In this document: piece by piece, positions 11,836-20,820 of the stretch | Layout of the letters: each line of letters opens with the position of its first letter | Position numbering within the stretch: position 1 is the stretch's first letter | NCBI GenBank assembly: GCA_001695595.3 | Contig: MBPM02000118.1 | Location: 62,001 to 126,000 of the forward strand | DNA from: Plasmopara viticola | Taxonomy: Eukaryota; Oomycota; Peronosporomycetes; Peronosporales; Peronosporaceae | Length of the DNA stretch: 64,000 nucleotides | Reading direction: 5' to 3' | Made by a program: the position numbers and the translations under genes | The notes under the pieces: generated by a model | What the model saw: the letters and a program-made list of their open reading frames with translations, nothing else | Database searches by the model: none | Told to the model about the DNA's origin: nothing

Positions 11836-12450
11836 ACTGCGGTCATCAGTGTACTATCCTCTTCTCTCATCACCTTGATACTGATGTGTTGGATTAATTT
11901 ATCTTTTAAGGGTCGGCTCAATTGAACGGACTTGAGTTTGTGGTGGTGGAAATACCCGCTTTCGGACTGCGCTCTAATTATTTGTTTTGCGTTTAACTAA
12001 GAACTAACTTTTTCTCGTACCTAAAAGCTGTACAAGCGTCAAATATTAATGGCGGTATGGACCTAGGTCTCCGCTACGCAATTACATGGCACCTTCAAGC
12101 TAAGTATCGCCCACTAAAGTCCCCCCAATCTTAACCTTGACGTTGACATTATACGCTCCTACAAATAATTAGATTGATTACAAAGGCATCAAGGTTTGAG
12201 CAGTTCCCAATGGACAAAAATATCGCGACTTTCTCATATAAGTGTGGCGGTAAACCTGGCTAATAATTAGTTGAAAAAAAAAAAAATTTATTGTGTCTTT
12301 ACCAAAACGTTAGGGCCAAAGATAGCCACGAAACGCGCTGATGTTGTCGTGATGAGTCAAGCCTGAGCGTCAATTATTTACCATTTCACCAAAGGCCAAT
12401 AAACGTCATTTGTTTCGGTCCGATCCCAAAAGTCTCGGTCAAGGTCGTCG
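11836..12450. other. Intergenic, nothing recognised
   Basis: AT-rich spacer between the DNA transposon and the 3' end of the lipoyl-domain gene. It holds a 12-base A run near 12,275. It probably contains the gene's polyadenylation region, but no clear signal stands out. Confidence 0.4.
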
Positions 12451-13506
12451 TTAAGCGTCGTGGTCAGCTGCAGCTTCTTCGGCAATCTCCAGTGCATTCT
12501 CCACGAAAAAAGCCTTGTCAAATGCCGCTTCTTTCAGCAAACCATCCTCGAAGCTGGCTTTATACGTTGTCAGCAGCTGCTCATTGTTCTTACGAGCTAA
12601 CGATTTTAGTACTTTGAGCGCCTTGTCATTATTGATATAACCCTCTTTGTGCAATTTGTTCAACATTCGTAAAACATCACTTGACACGGCGCAATCCGTG
12701 GGTGGAGCAACCGAAGACATTATTTCGAATTCGGCTGCTTGGATCGAACTCTTAGACTTAGCGTAACCTGCCAACCATGCAACGAAATCACTATTTGTAC
12801 TTATTGAGGACGAAGCAAGACTATCATTTCAAATCTTTTTAAAAAATACCTTCGACGTAGCGCGTATCTTCAAATAACACGTCTAAGAACGGCCGAATGT
12901 CCTCCTCTGTGGGCACAATGATGGCCAGCGGCTGGCCCGGAACAACGTTTCTTGTGCCTTCATTTACCACTGTGACCAGCAAAAGTGACGACAAAACAAA
13001 TACAGATAAAAGCGCTACAGGCTCGGCACTCACGCAATCGCGCGATGAAACCTTCGTCTCCGGATTCAAGCTGAACCGACAAATCCGGCGTGTCAATCTA
13101 TACATCACGATAAGCAATGAAAACCTCTAACAATTACTTCAGCTTCTACAGCAGCGTCATACCTCGCACATGTGCGTGCCGTCCTTCACAGCCGCGCCCT
13201 CCTGCACGTACCACTTGGTCAGCTTCGTATCACTAGCACCGCTGCCCACTTCCTGCATTAAAATAAATAATACTTTGTATAAGTTTGAGGGTCTACTGTG
13301 TGGCGGTGGCGTACCTTAAAGTTTAAATCGGGCATGCGAAACTTAATATGGTTGGGTAGCCCCGCTGCCTCCTTTATGGGTGGCACTTCAATTCCCGTGG
13401 TGAAAAGCGCATTTAATCGCTTCACATCTGCTCGCGTGCGTCTGAAGGCCAGCGCGACGCCACTCTGTTCGAGCGCCGCCACAGCGCGAATCGGCAGATG
13501 CTGCAT
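12451..13506 (-). CDS. Lipoyl-domain protein (E2-type) lacking the lipoylated lysine, probably mitochondrial
   Basis: Five exons: 13,315-13,506; 13,163-13,252; 13,034-13,097; 12,850-12,969; 12,451-12,767. The four GT-AG introns are 62-82 nt and join in phase to give 260 residues. I chose the ATG at 13,506; the open frame extends upstream without another ATG. The first ~40 residues are Arg-rich with few acids, as in a mitochondrial presequence. From about residue 58, MPDLNFKEVGSGA to about 130 aligns with a lipoyl domain of 2-oxoacid dehydrogenase E2 (KLTKWYVQEGAAVKDG, ESGDEGFIARL, VPGQPLAIIV). At the hairpin where E2 has ETDKA this protein has DTPDL, so the acceptor Lys is absent. The C-terminal ~100 residues are helical and acidic; no catalytic E2 core or clear E3-binding domain is seen. 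It may be a structural or regulatory subunit. Confidence 0.85.
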
Positions 13507-13905
13507 TGGTTTACTCAAGAAAAGTGTTACGGACTCCTTTTTTATTAATTTTGATGTACATATGTATGACCGTAAAGCATAAATTATGAAGTTGGCTCAT
13601 CTTTCGACAAAGCTAGCTAAAAAAGACTTCATTCGCTAAGCACGTCGCAGTGGCATTAAACGTTGCTTTGATTTAGCCAGACAGGCAGTAGACGTTAGAA
13701 ATTGCTGAACGCAGGAAAGGTGCTGTCGATACAGGCGAAGAGTAAATTGACTTGACCTCGGCTATCGTGGAAAAACAGCGACAGCTTCGCTTATATATTT
13801 CAGTGAGGGTGAGTTTTTAACGTATTTGGAAAAATCTGGACGACAGGCCTGAAAAGACGTGACAAGGCGAGGCAAAGGATGTTTTTGTTGCATATTGCGT
13901 ATTTT
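13507..13905. other. Upstream region of the lipoyl-domain gene
   Basis: Presumed promoter region of the minus-strand gene, ending at a non-LTR insertion. No initiator matching the oomycete consensus was found on the minus strand. Confidence 0.35.
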
Positions 13906-14231
13906 TTTTCGGAAAAGGTTGGGGTGACGCCCTCCTTCCAAGCGCGGGGGCTAAATGCTCGCGCGCTTCGGGCAGGTGCTCTCGGGCATCTGCAGATCTC
14001 TAACGAGTCTCACCCTCGACGCGACGGTCTCCAGCACCAGGGCGCCACCTGGGCTCTTGCCAAGTCAGAACTACACAAAATAATGGAAGGCCCTCACGGC
14101 CTCGGTGCTGGCTGCACTGCCCGCCGAACGAGACTCGACGTATGCGGACAGCACTCTATGCCGTGGACTAGCCATAGAGCCTAGCACGTGCATAACTTGG
14201 CAACGCGATAACTTAATACAATACAATGCAA
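13906..14231 (+). mobile_element. Short non-autonomous non-LTR derivative, copy 1
   Basis: The sequence joins the 5' end of a longer non-LTR element (aaaaggttggggtgacgccc) to a piece of the RT 3' region (gcgccacctgggctctt) and to its 3' end (ttggcaacgcgataac), followed by an ATACA-type tail. A 12-bp target-site duplication, attgcgtatttt, flanks it at 13,894-13,905 and 14,232-14,243. The internal joins match those in the copy at 41,844, so this is a propagated short form, not a random deletion. Confidence 0.8.
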
Positions 14232-14243
14232 ATTGCGTATTTT

Positions 14244-14939
14244 AGCACTTTGAAATTTGAATAAACCATGGAACTGACTTTAACTTACATATAAGGAGCT
14301 ACACGGAAATGTTTACGAGAATGGTGGCTCTGAATATATAACAACGACTTAGTAACGCGTCAGCTATATCATTTTCGACAATTTACGTGGACGTGCTGTA
14401 CGCAATCGATGTAAAGATACAGCGTGCTTATCCCCCAAGTAGGAGCAGAAGAGCTACCATTAGGCAACTACAAGCGATTCAATTTCAAGCGGAAAGCGTC
14501 ATTCGCATGCCCAAGAGTTGGCGTGAACCTTTCGGCGTCCTTTCCAGCATACCCTACAAACTTGACGATACATCTAGACCACAAAGATATGCGCTCAAAC
14601 ATGCTGCTGGAAGCGACATAGACGCTATGCGGTGACAATCAAGAAGTCGACAAGTAGCCGCAAACTGGCGCCGCGAGAATACCTAGACCATTATTTACTG
14701 GTAAGCACGTAGCACACCCGGTTTCGTTCCATCAAACGTGCTCATATCCGAATTGTAGCCACTGGCATATATTGCGTTACCTATCGCAAATTGCAATCGA
14801 GTAAGTGGCTGCGATGCATGAAGAAAGCATTTAGGTCGCTTTTTCTCAGAAAATGTAAACGTGAACTGTTCCTGACTTCAAATTGAAGAATACAGTTTGA
14901 AGATCATCGTGTATATATTCAATAGGGCGCCTGTAGTCC
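14244..14939. other. No recognisable gene
   Basis: Two overlapping open frames of 65 and 82 codons (14,387-14,635) show no family resemblance. Nothing else stands out. Confidence 0.4.
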
Positions 14940-14954
14940 AACAACGACAACGTG

Positions 14955-15027
14955 TTCGTCTGACGGGTATAGCTAGCGATACTTAAGTTCACCAAGCAGA
15001 CCCGGATTCGAGTTTTTAAGTGGGAAC
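14955..15027 (+). pseudogene. Eroded tRNA-Glu core
   Basis: Only the anticodon 3' strand to T arm (caccaagcagacccggattcg) is still recognisable; the D and acceptor stems are lost. Confidence 0.6.
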
Positions 15028-15334
15028 AGTGTGCTATAATTTGCTCTTTTTGGTCACTTAACGTTTCCTATTAAGTAAAAGTTCACTCTGAAGGGACATT
15101 CTGCTCGCGTTCCGAACAACGTTGGTCTTTGCTTTGATTTATGTTCGTAACAATATCTGCAAACGCACTCGATGAAAAAGGGATGTCGCTATTCCTTGAG
15201 CGCTTTTATTCTAGACGAATGTTGTGAAAGTTTGTTATTTAATTATGTCTTTTTCTGTTTCCATCGATCGTGCGTGTGTGTATAAAAGGTTTGTGTGTTG
15301 ATGTCGCAGTGTGGTAGGTTGTCCAATTGAACCT

Positions 15335-15407
15335 TTCCATATAGCCTAGGCGGTTAGGATAGCTGGCTTTCACCCAGTAGACCCGGGTTCGAATCTCGGT
15401 GTGAGAA
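15335..15407 (+). tRNA. tRNA-Glu(UUC), nearly intact
   Basis: The anticodon stem pairs with one G-U, the T stem with one G-U, and the A and B boxes are canonical. The acceptor stem has a single C-A mismatch. It may still be transcribed; charging is uncertain. Confidence 0.5.
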
Positions 15408-15690
15408 CATTCCACTGGTCACTCAATATTTCCTTTTGAGTGAAGGTGCTCTCTTTAGGAACTTTAAACTCGCGTTCCGAAAAATGTTAGTCTTTGCTTT
15501 GAGTTATATTAGTGACAATACGCGCTCTAAAAAGAAGGAATGTCGCTTTTCCTTGAGTGCTTTTATTCTAGAAGAATGTGGTGAGAGTAAGATGACTAAT
15601 GGTGTAGTTTTCTGTTCTCGTCGAACGTTCGTACGTGTAAAAGATGTACGTGTGTTGGTGTGACAGTTTATAGATTGTCCACTTAAGCCT

Positions 15691-15771
15691 TCCTAGATAG
15701 TCTAGGCGGTTAGGATAGCTGGCATTCACCCAGCAGACCACGATTCGAGTCCCGGTGTGGCGGTGTGGGAA
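15691..15771 (+). pseudogene. tRNA-Glu core with an internal 3' duplication
   Basis: The 3' end carries a duplicated ggtgtgg-type segment of about 8-9 nt, and the T-stem 5' strand is altered. The anticodon UUC is kept. Confidence 0.65.
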
Positions 15772-16083
15772 CATCGTGGTATAATTTGCTCTTTTTTGGT
15801 CACTCAATCTTCACTTTTACTTCGAAGGCGCTCTCTTATGGGACTTTATGGTCGCGCTTCAAACAATCTTGGTCTTTGCTTTGAGTTATATTCGCGACAA
15901 TATCTGCATACGCGCTCGATATAAAAAAGGGATGTCGTTATTCCTAAAGCACTTTAAATTTAGACGAATGTGGTGAGAGATAGATGACTAATGGTGCAGT
16001 TTTCTGTTCTCGTCCATCGTGCGTAAGTGCATTTGATGTACGTGTGTTGATGTGACACTTTGATAGATTGTCCACTTAAGCCT

Positions 16084-16155
16084 TCTCATATAGTCTAGGC
16101 GGTTAGGATAGTTGGTTTTCACCCAGCAGACCCGGTTCAAGTCCCCGTGTTGGAA
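16084..16155 (+). pseudogene. tRNA-Glu core with a 1-nt T-arm deletion
   Basis: 72 nt rather than 73. The T-stem 5' strand has lost one G and the loop reads TTCAAGT. Acceptor pairs are weakened. Confidence 0.6.
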
Positions 16156-16460
16156 CATTGTGCTCTAATTTGCTCACTCAATCTTCACTTTTGGTTAGAA
16201 GGCGCTCTCTTTAAGGACTTTATGCTCGCGCTCCAAAAGATGTTAGTCTTCGCTTTGATTTATATTCGTGACAATATCTGCATACGCGCTTGATGAAAAA
16301 AAGGAATGTCGCTATTGCTCAAGCGCTTTTACTCTGGAAGAATGTAAAGAGAGTAAGATTATGTATGATGTAGTTTTCTGCTCTCGTCGTTCGTGCGTGT
16401 GTGTATAAGATGTACGTGTGTAGATGTGACTGTTTGGTATATTGTATACTACTTAAGCCT

Positions 16461-16533
16461 TCCCATATAGTCTAGGCGGTTAGGATAGCTGGCTTTCACC
16501 CAGCAGACCCGGGTTCGAGTCCCGGTGTGGGAA
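16461..16533 (+). tRNA. tRNA-Glu (anticodon UUC), fully canonical
   Basis: A 73-nt gene that folds into a complete cloverleaf. The acceptor is tcccata with tgtggga (seven pairs, one G-U), the anticodon stem gctgg/ccagc is perfect, and the loop cTTTCAC places TTC at 16,495-16,497. The T stem ccggg/cccgg is perfect with loop TTCGAGT. The A box is tagtctaggcgg and the B box gggttcgagtcc. No CCA is encoded, as usual for eukaryotes. A T5 run follows 22 nt downstream. This is the best candidate in the window for a working copy and the likely model for the whole repeat family. Confidence 0.92.
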
Positions 16534-16554
16534 CATTGTGCTCTAATTTGCTCG

Positions 16555-16559
16555 TTTTT
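16555..16559 (+). terminator. Putative Pol III terminator (T5)
   Basis: Run of five T residues 22 nt after the 3' end of the canonical tRNA-Glu. Equivalent T runs follow most cores in both young arrays. Confidence 0.5.
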
Positions 16560-16845
16560 GGTCACTCAATCTTCACTGTTAGTTCGAAGGCGCTCTCTTA
16601 TGGGACTTTATGCTCGCGCTTCAAACGATGTTAGTCTTCGCTTTGATTTATATTCCTGACAATATCTGCATACGCGCTCGATAACTAAAAGGAATGTTAT
16701 TATCCCTACAGCTCTTTTATTCTAGACGAATGTGGTGAGAGTAAGATTACTAACGGTGTCATTTTCTCTTCTTCTCGTTCGTGCGTGCGTGTATAAGATG
16801 TACGTGTGTTGATGTGACTGTTCGGTAGATTGTCTACTTAAGCCT

Positions 16846-16918
16846 TTTCATATAGTCTAGGCGGTTAGGATAGCTGGCTTTCACCCAGCAGACCCGGGTT
16901 CGAGTCCCTGTGTTGGAA
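16846..16918 (+). tRNA. tRNA-Glu(UUC)-like, weak acceptor stem
   Basis: The anticodon arm and D arm are canonical and the B box is perfect. The acceptor stem has one C-U mismatch and three G-U pairs; the T stem has one mismatch. It shares the T-stem change with 1,887-1,959. Confidence 0.4.
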
Positions 16919-17235
16919 CATTGTAGTATAGTTTGCTCGTTTTTGGTCACTCAATCTTCACTTTTTATTAGAAAAAAAGGCGCTTTCTTAAGAGACTCTA
17001 TGCTCGCGTATCAAACAATGTTAGTCTTCGCTTTGATTTATATTCCTGAAAATATCTGCATACGCGCTCGATAAAGAAAAGGAATGTCGCTATCACTTAA
17101 GCGCTTTTACTCTAGAGGAATGTGGTGAAAGTAAGATTACTAACGGTATAGCTTCCTGTTCTTGTCGATCGTGCGTGAGTGTATAAGTTGTACGTGTGTC
17201 GATGTGACAGTTTGATAGGTTGTCCACTCAAGCCT

Positions 17236-17308
17236 CCCCATATAGTCTAGGCGGTTAAGATAGCTGGCTTTGACCCCGCAGACCCGGGTTCGAGTCTCAG
17301 TGTGGAAA
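17236..17308 (+). pseudogene. tRNA-Glu-derived core with altered anticodon
   Basis: The anticodon loop now reads cTTTGAC (UUG) and the stem has lost a pair, so identity would be Gln by anticodon in a Glu body. The T stem also has a mismatch. Probably a pseudogene. Confidence 0.6.
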
Positions 17309-17330
17309 TATTGTGGTATAATTTGCACTG

Positions 17331-18249
17331 CCTTCTCCAGTATATATTGTATCTGGTAGAATTAGCTCAAGTCGCTGCTCCGAACAATAAAGAGCTAATG
17401 TACAAAAAATCCCAAAGTCACCTAATATTTTGGCCTTACATGTATAGATGGGTGGCTAAGTATCTGAAGATCCGTGAGATCAGTCAAAGATTCGAAAGTG
17501 CGGCTTACACATCAGCCCCTTTATGATATATTTATATATTTAACAGTTTTGATTACGTCTGTGTCTTGACAAAGAATAGAAACGACAATCTACTAAAACA
17601 CCCAAAAGAAAAAGCTTTTCTTAGCCCCCTTTTCTGATTTTTCGCCGAAGCACTAATAATTTAGATTTATTGCTACAGTGCCTTAGCCTTTTCTTGTAGG
17701 AAATTCAAGCTTAGAGATATTCCGAGGCAAATTGCTGAGTGATAATGCAACCGTAGATTGTATTTTGGCTTCCGAATGTGGCCCCTCCGCGGATGTATCC
17801 TTTCCGTCTGACCATCTTTGAATGAATGGTTTAATATTTGCGGGTTCAAATTAATAAAAAAAGCGTTTGCCAAGATGTAGCAGGTCTTAATATCACCAGG
17901 AGGACCTGCAATTGAAAACTGTCTTATAAACATCTTTGCTTTTTGTCATCGGTTATACCGACTGAAACACAAACTTGATGCGTGGACATACTGTGCCCGC
18001 TGCTGCTGACAAAATGGTCCAATGCCGAGATGCTTCTTGTGCTTTTTTTTGCTATAAGGACGTCGAACCAAACTCCACATACTGAATGACACGGTATGAA
18101 AATTCACAAAGAGCATATAGCAAAAAGAAGCACTCAGCAACATACCATTGCGTACTTTATGGCAAGGGTTCGTTTTATGACTTTAAGATGCCATAATTTG
18201 AGCAAGAATGCGTTGTCAAATTTATCCACATCAAGTTGTAGTGCTGTGC
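17331..18249. other. No recognisable gene
   Basis: A minus-strand frame at 17,673-17,933 (86 codons) has no family resemblance. The border with the tRNA array is sharp. Confidence 0.4.
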
Positions 18250-18900
18250 ACCCGATGGCCTGCGCGATTTGATTGAATGCAATGTGAAACGGCTTTGTCT
18301 CGTCGCGCAAGCTTAAATGGATGCCGGTTGTTCATTCAAAAGAAATTGAACACTGGATTTTTGTTCAGTATAGTGTCCTTTCAAAGTTCAGACAGGGGGC
18401 TTTGCGAGATTTTCATTGCCGGCACTGTGCGTATGTAGAAAGTATGCTAACCGAATCTTTTTTTAATTGAGTTTGTGGCGTAGGCCAGGACGAAACGACT
18501 TTCACTTTGTTTAGAGCTGATTGATCCCCGTCTTACAAATAGTCGAGAGCTCTTGCTCCTCTGCAACAAAGACTTGTTTGTCATGTTGGCATGGCGTATG
18601 TGGCCTTTGTGAGCTCAAAATATTTTTAAATGGTAACGGGAATTGACATCTAAAAGCCGACATTTCTGCTTTATACGTCCAGGCAAAAATCGTAATGGCC
18701 AAGATAATTTTTAATCAAACAACATAATGTTGCTGAAGCTTTTAATACCATTTTCGAATCACTAAAAGCTTTCATAGAACCGTAGCATACCTTGGGCAGC
18801 ACCGCCATCGAGTTCCCTCCGTTTGGTCTTATTTGCAAAATTAACATCTATTCGATCCATTGCACTATTGTCCTTAATTTGGTCCTGTCTTGTAAACCAA
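18250..18900 (-). repeat. Unclassified dispersed repeat, copy 2
   Basis: Blocks align in order with 53,010-53,430: gtgaaacggctttgtctcgtcgcgcaag, then cagacagggggctttgcgag, then a block ending cattgcactat. Part also aligns with 4,310-4,385. Minus-strand reading frames hold peptide-like stretches such as TALQLDVDKFDNAFLLKLWH but are broken by stops. Presumably an old transposable element of unknown class. Confidence 0.5.
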
Positions 18901-20098
18901 ATCCGCCTTCTTCAATTAAGCGTAAAATGAATTAATCACAACAGACTCAGAGACAAAAAGCGCATTTTGTGCTTCACCAGTGCGTACTTCCTGACCAACA
19001 GTTTTTTGGTCTGTACGGAATATGCAGTTTGGGAGCTAAAATCTTTCTTGACTGGAACGAGATAAATCGCGACTTGATGTCGAATCCAAAAGACGCTAAG
19101 CGGGTTTGCCCCGTTCGGCAGCTCAAAACTGCCGCTCACTAAAGCACAAAATTAGATAAATTGATACAATTCGGGTGTTGCGCTCTTCTTTTGACTGTAT
19201 AATTTTGTAAGGAATTAGCAAGGCTACACGCCAGTACAGTGCTTGTGAAGATAGTTGGCAAGGCAGTTAGATTAAGTAAACCAAAGTGTGACGTAGACGA
19301 AGCCGTGAAGGCTAAGAAGGAAGAAAACAAACTTGATGCCCGGTATGTATGCACTGGGGTAAGTGTTGCACACATGGATTGGCGAATGGAAGCCGGATGA
19401 TTGCTGTACAGGCACCAAGTGCGCTGTTTCGGCACAAGTCGGTAATAGGGGCTAATTTCAAGATGTTATCCTTGCTTATCGCCGTAACTCTGACGTCTAA
19501 AGACGCACGCGGAGCACCGGGTATCCTTTGGTGAGTGACCAGCGCGCTTATGACGTCGCTGATAAAATAAAACGTGCACATGTACACCGGCCTCACAAGG
19601 GTACAAAAGTCGTCATACCAAACAAAGCTTCGTGCGAAGATCTGTATTTTTGCGTAAAAGCTCGAAGAAGTATGGTGGCTTCTTGCTTTTGACTTCCACC
19701 TGATGATTATTGACGCCGATTGGTATACTAAATAGAATATATATATATATATCAAGGAGTATAAAATGGATATAGTTCCTGTCCAGATTATAAAATAAAT
19801 TTAGTGCACGTTAAAGCTCGAAAGTGAACTATCGCGTTGAGAAATGCAATATAGATGCCTCTGACGTACATCCATCGATACCTTAAGTTTGAGGGGAAGT
19901 GAATAACTGCTAACCGGTAGATAGTAATACTTCTTGCACACCTCCTCGGTATACAGTTCAGGGTGACCTTGCTACACCTGGTAGCATTTCAGTCAATGCT
20001 ACGCTCGCGCAAACAATCTAGGATGGATAACCGCACCCTACTCCCTTACTCAATCGCGCGGTTCACACTGCTCGAAAGCCTTGCTAGCTTCTATAGAC
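18901..20098. other. No recognised gene; possibly more retroelement debris
   Basis: Overlapping frames on both strands (longest 147 codons, 19,312-19,755 -) have no identifiable domain. A 16-base AT dinucleotide run lies near 19,737-19,752. Confidence 0.35.
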
Positions 20099-20820
20099 TC
20101 AGAAGTCGCAGCCTTTGCTGCTTCTATGCAATCTAAGCTCATCTTCGAGATAAATCTGTACGAGCAAAGTATATAACGTATGGCTTAGGCGGCACATCTC
20201 GAAACAATTTTGGTGGTAGCGCTCAATGTGGGTACAATCCGATAAAACTTTGAGTCTTTCTCTACCAAAAAAATGAAGAAGGACTAGAGCCTGCTCTTCT
20301 TGTAAATGGATGTAAAGGTAGTCACTAAAGCAGCCTTTACGTGAATATTTTAATGCGCGTGGTGCTTGCTCCCTCAACAATAATGAGCAACATTTCCTCC
20401 CGCGATTCTTAATTTTAAGAGCGCATATTCTCACTACCTGCATTAAGGTCGGCATGAGCTTAGCAATTATGCACATGAATAAAAGTAAATAAAGGCCTTA
20501 ATTACTGAGGTGCCACTCATCAACTAAGTCAAGGTGACTGTGTGCTCGAACGACCAAAGGGAAGGTCCACCTCGTGCTCAACGTTGTAAGGTGCAGGCAG
20601 CAACAATAGAAGAGTCAAGACGGTGCCCTTTCAAGCGGCGTATAGCCACATATAAGTATCTTCTCTGGAATCCTGACGAAAAGGCAATTTCGTTTTTATA
20701 GGATGTTGTGCGCGGGTCAGATACCTCGGGTGCAGACTCGATGCGTTCAAGCAACGCAACTTCGACTGCCTTGGCTGCGGTAAACAAGGTAACATCATCT
20801 GAGCCGGGTCTACCCACAAC
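20099..20820 (-). mobile_element. Decayed Ty1/copia reverse-transcriptase fragments
   Basis: On the minus strand, 20,817-20,578 contains DPRTTSYKNEIAF...LYVAIRRLKGHRLDSS, which resembles the copia segment PxSYKEAxxS...WxxAixxElxxhxxNxTW before the RT core. Farther down, 20,400-20,100 contains LREQAPRALKYSRKG and LYIHLQEEQALVLLHF, resembling the copia GLKQAPRAWY and LYVDD regions. No continuous ORF remains and no LTRs were found. Confidence 0.5.

Larger units (their letters stand above)
14940..17330 (+). repeat. Tandem array of ~383-bp tRNA-Glu units, inverted relative to the others (R4)
   Basis: Seven cores are spaced 356-393 bp apart, and spacers are clearly homologous to the 1-3,025 array but on the opposite strand. 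Each tRNA is preceded by a gatgtacgtgtgttgatgtgac-like block and followed by an ATTTGCTCGTTTTTGG-like block whose T run could terminate Pol III. The first unit is badly eroded, the fifth is perfect, and the array ends abruptly at about 17,325. Confidence 0.93.

Noticed and set aside
13258..13518. Alternative upstream start (TTG at 13,518) for the lipoyl-domain protein
   Set aside because: A non-ATG start is unnecessary; an ATG four codons later gives a sensible presequence.
19737..19752. AT dinucleotide run as a promoter or origin signal
   Set aside because: A simple microsatellite with no supporting context.
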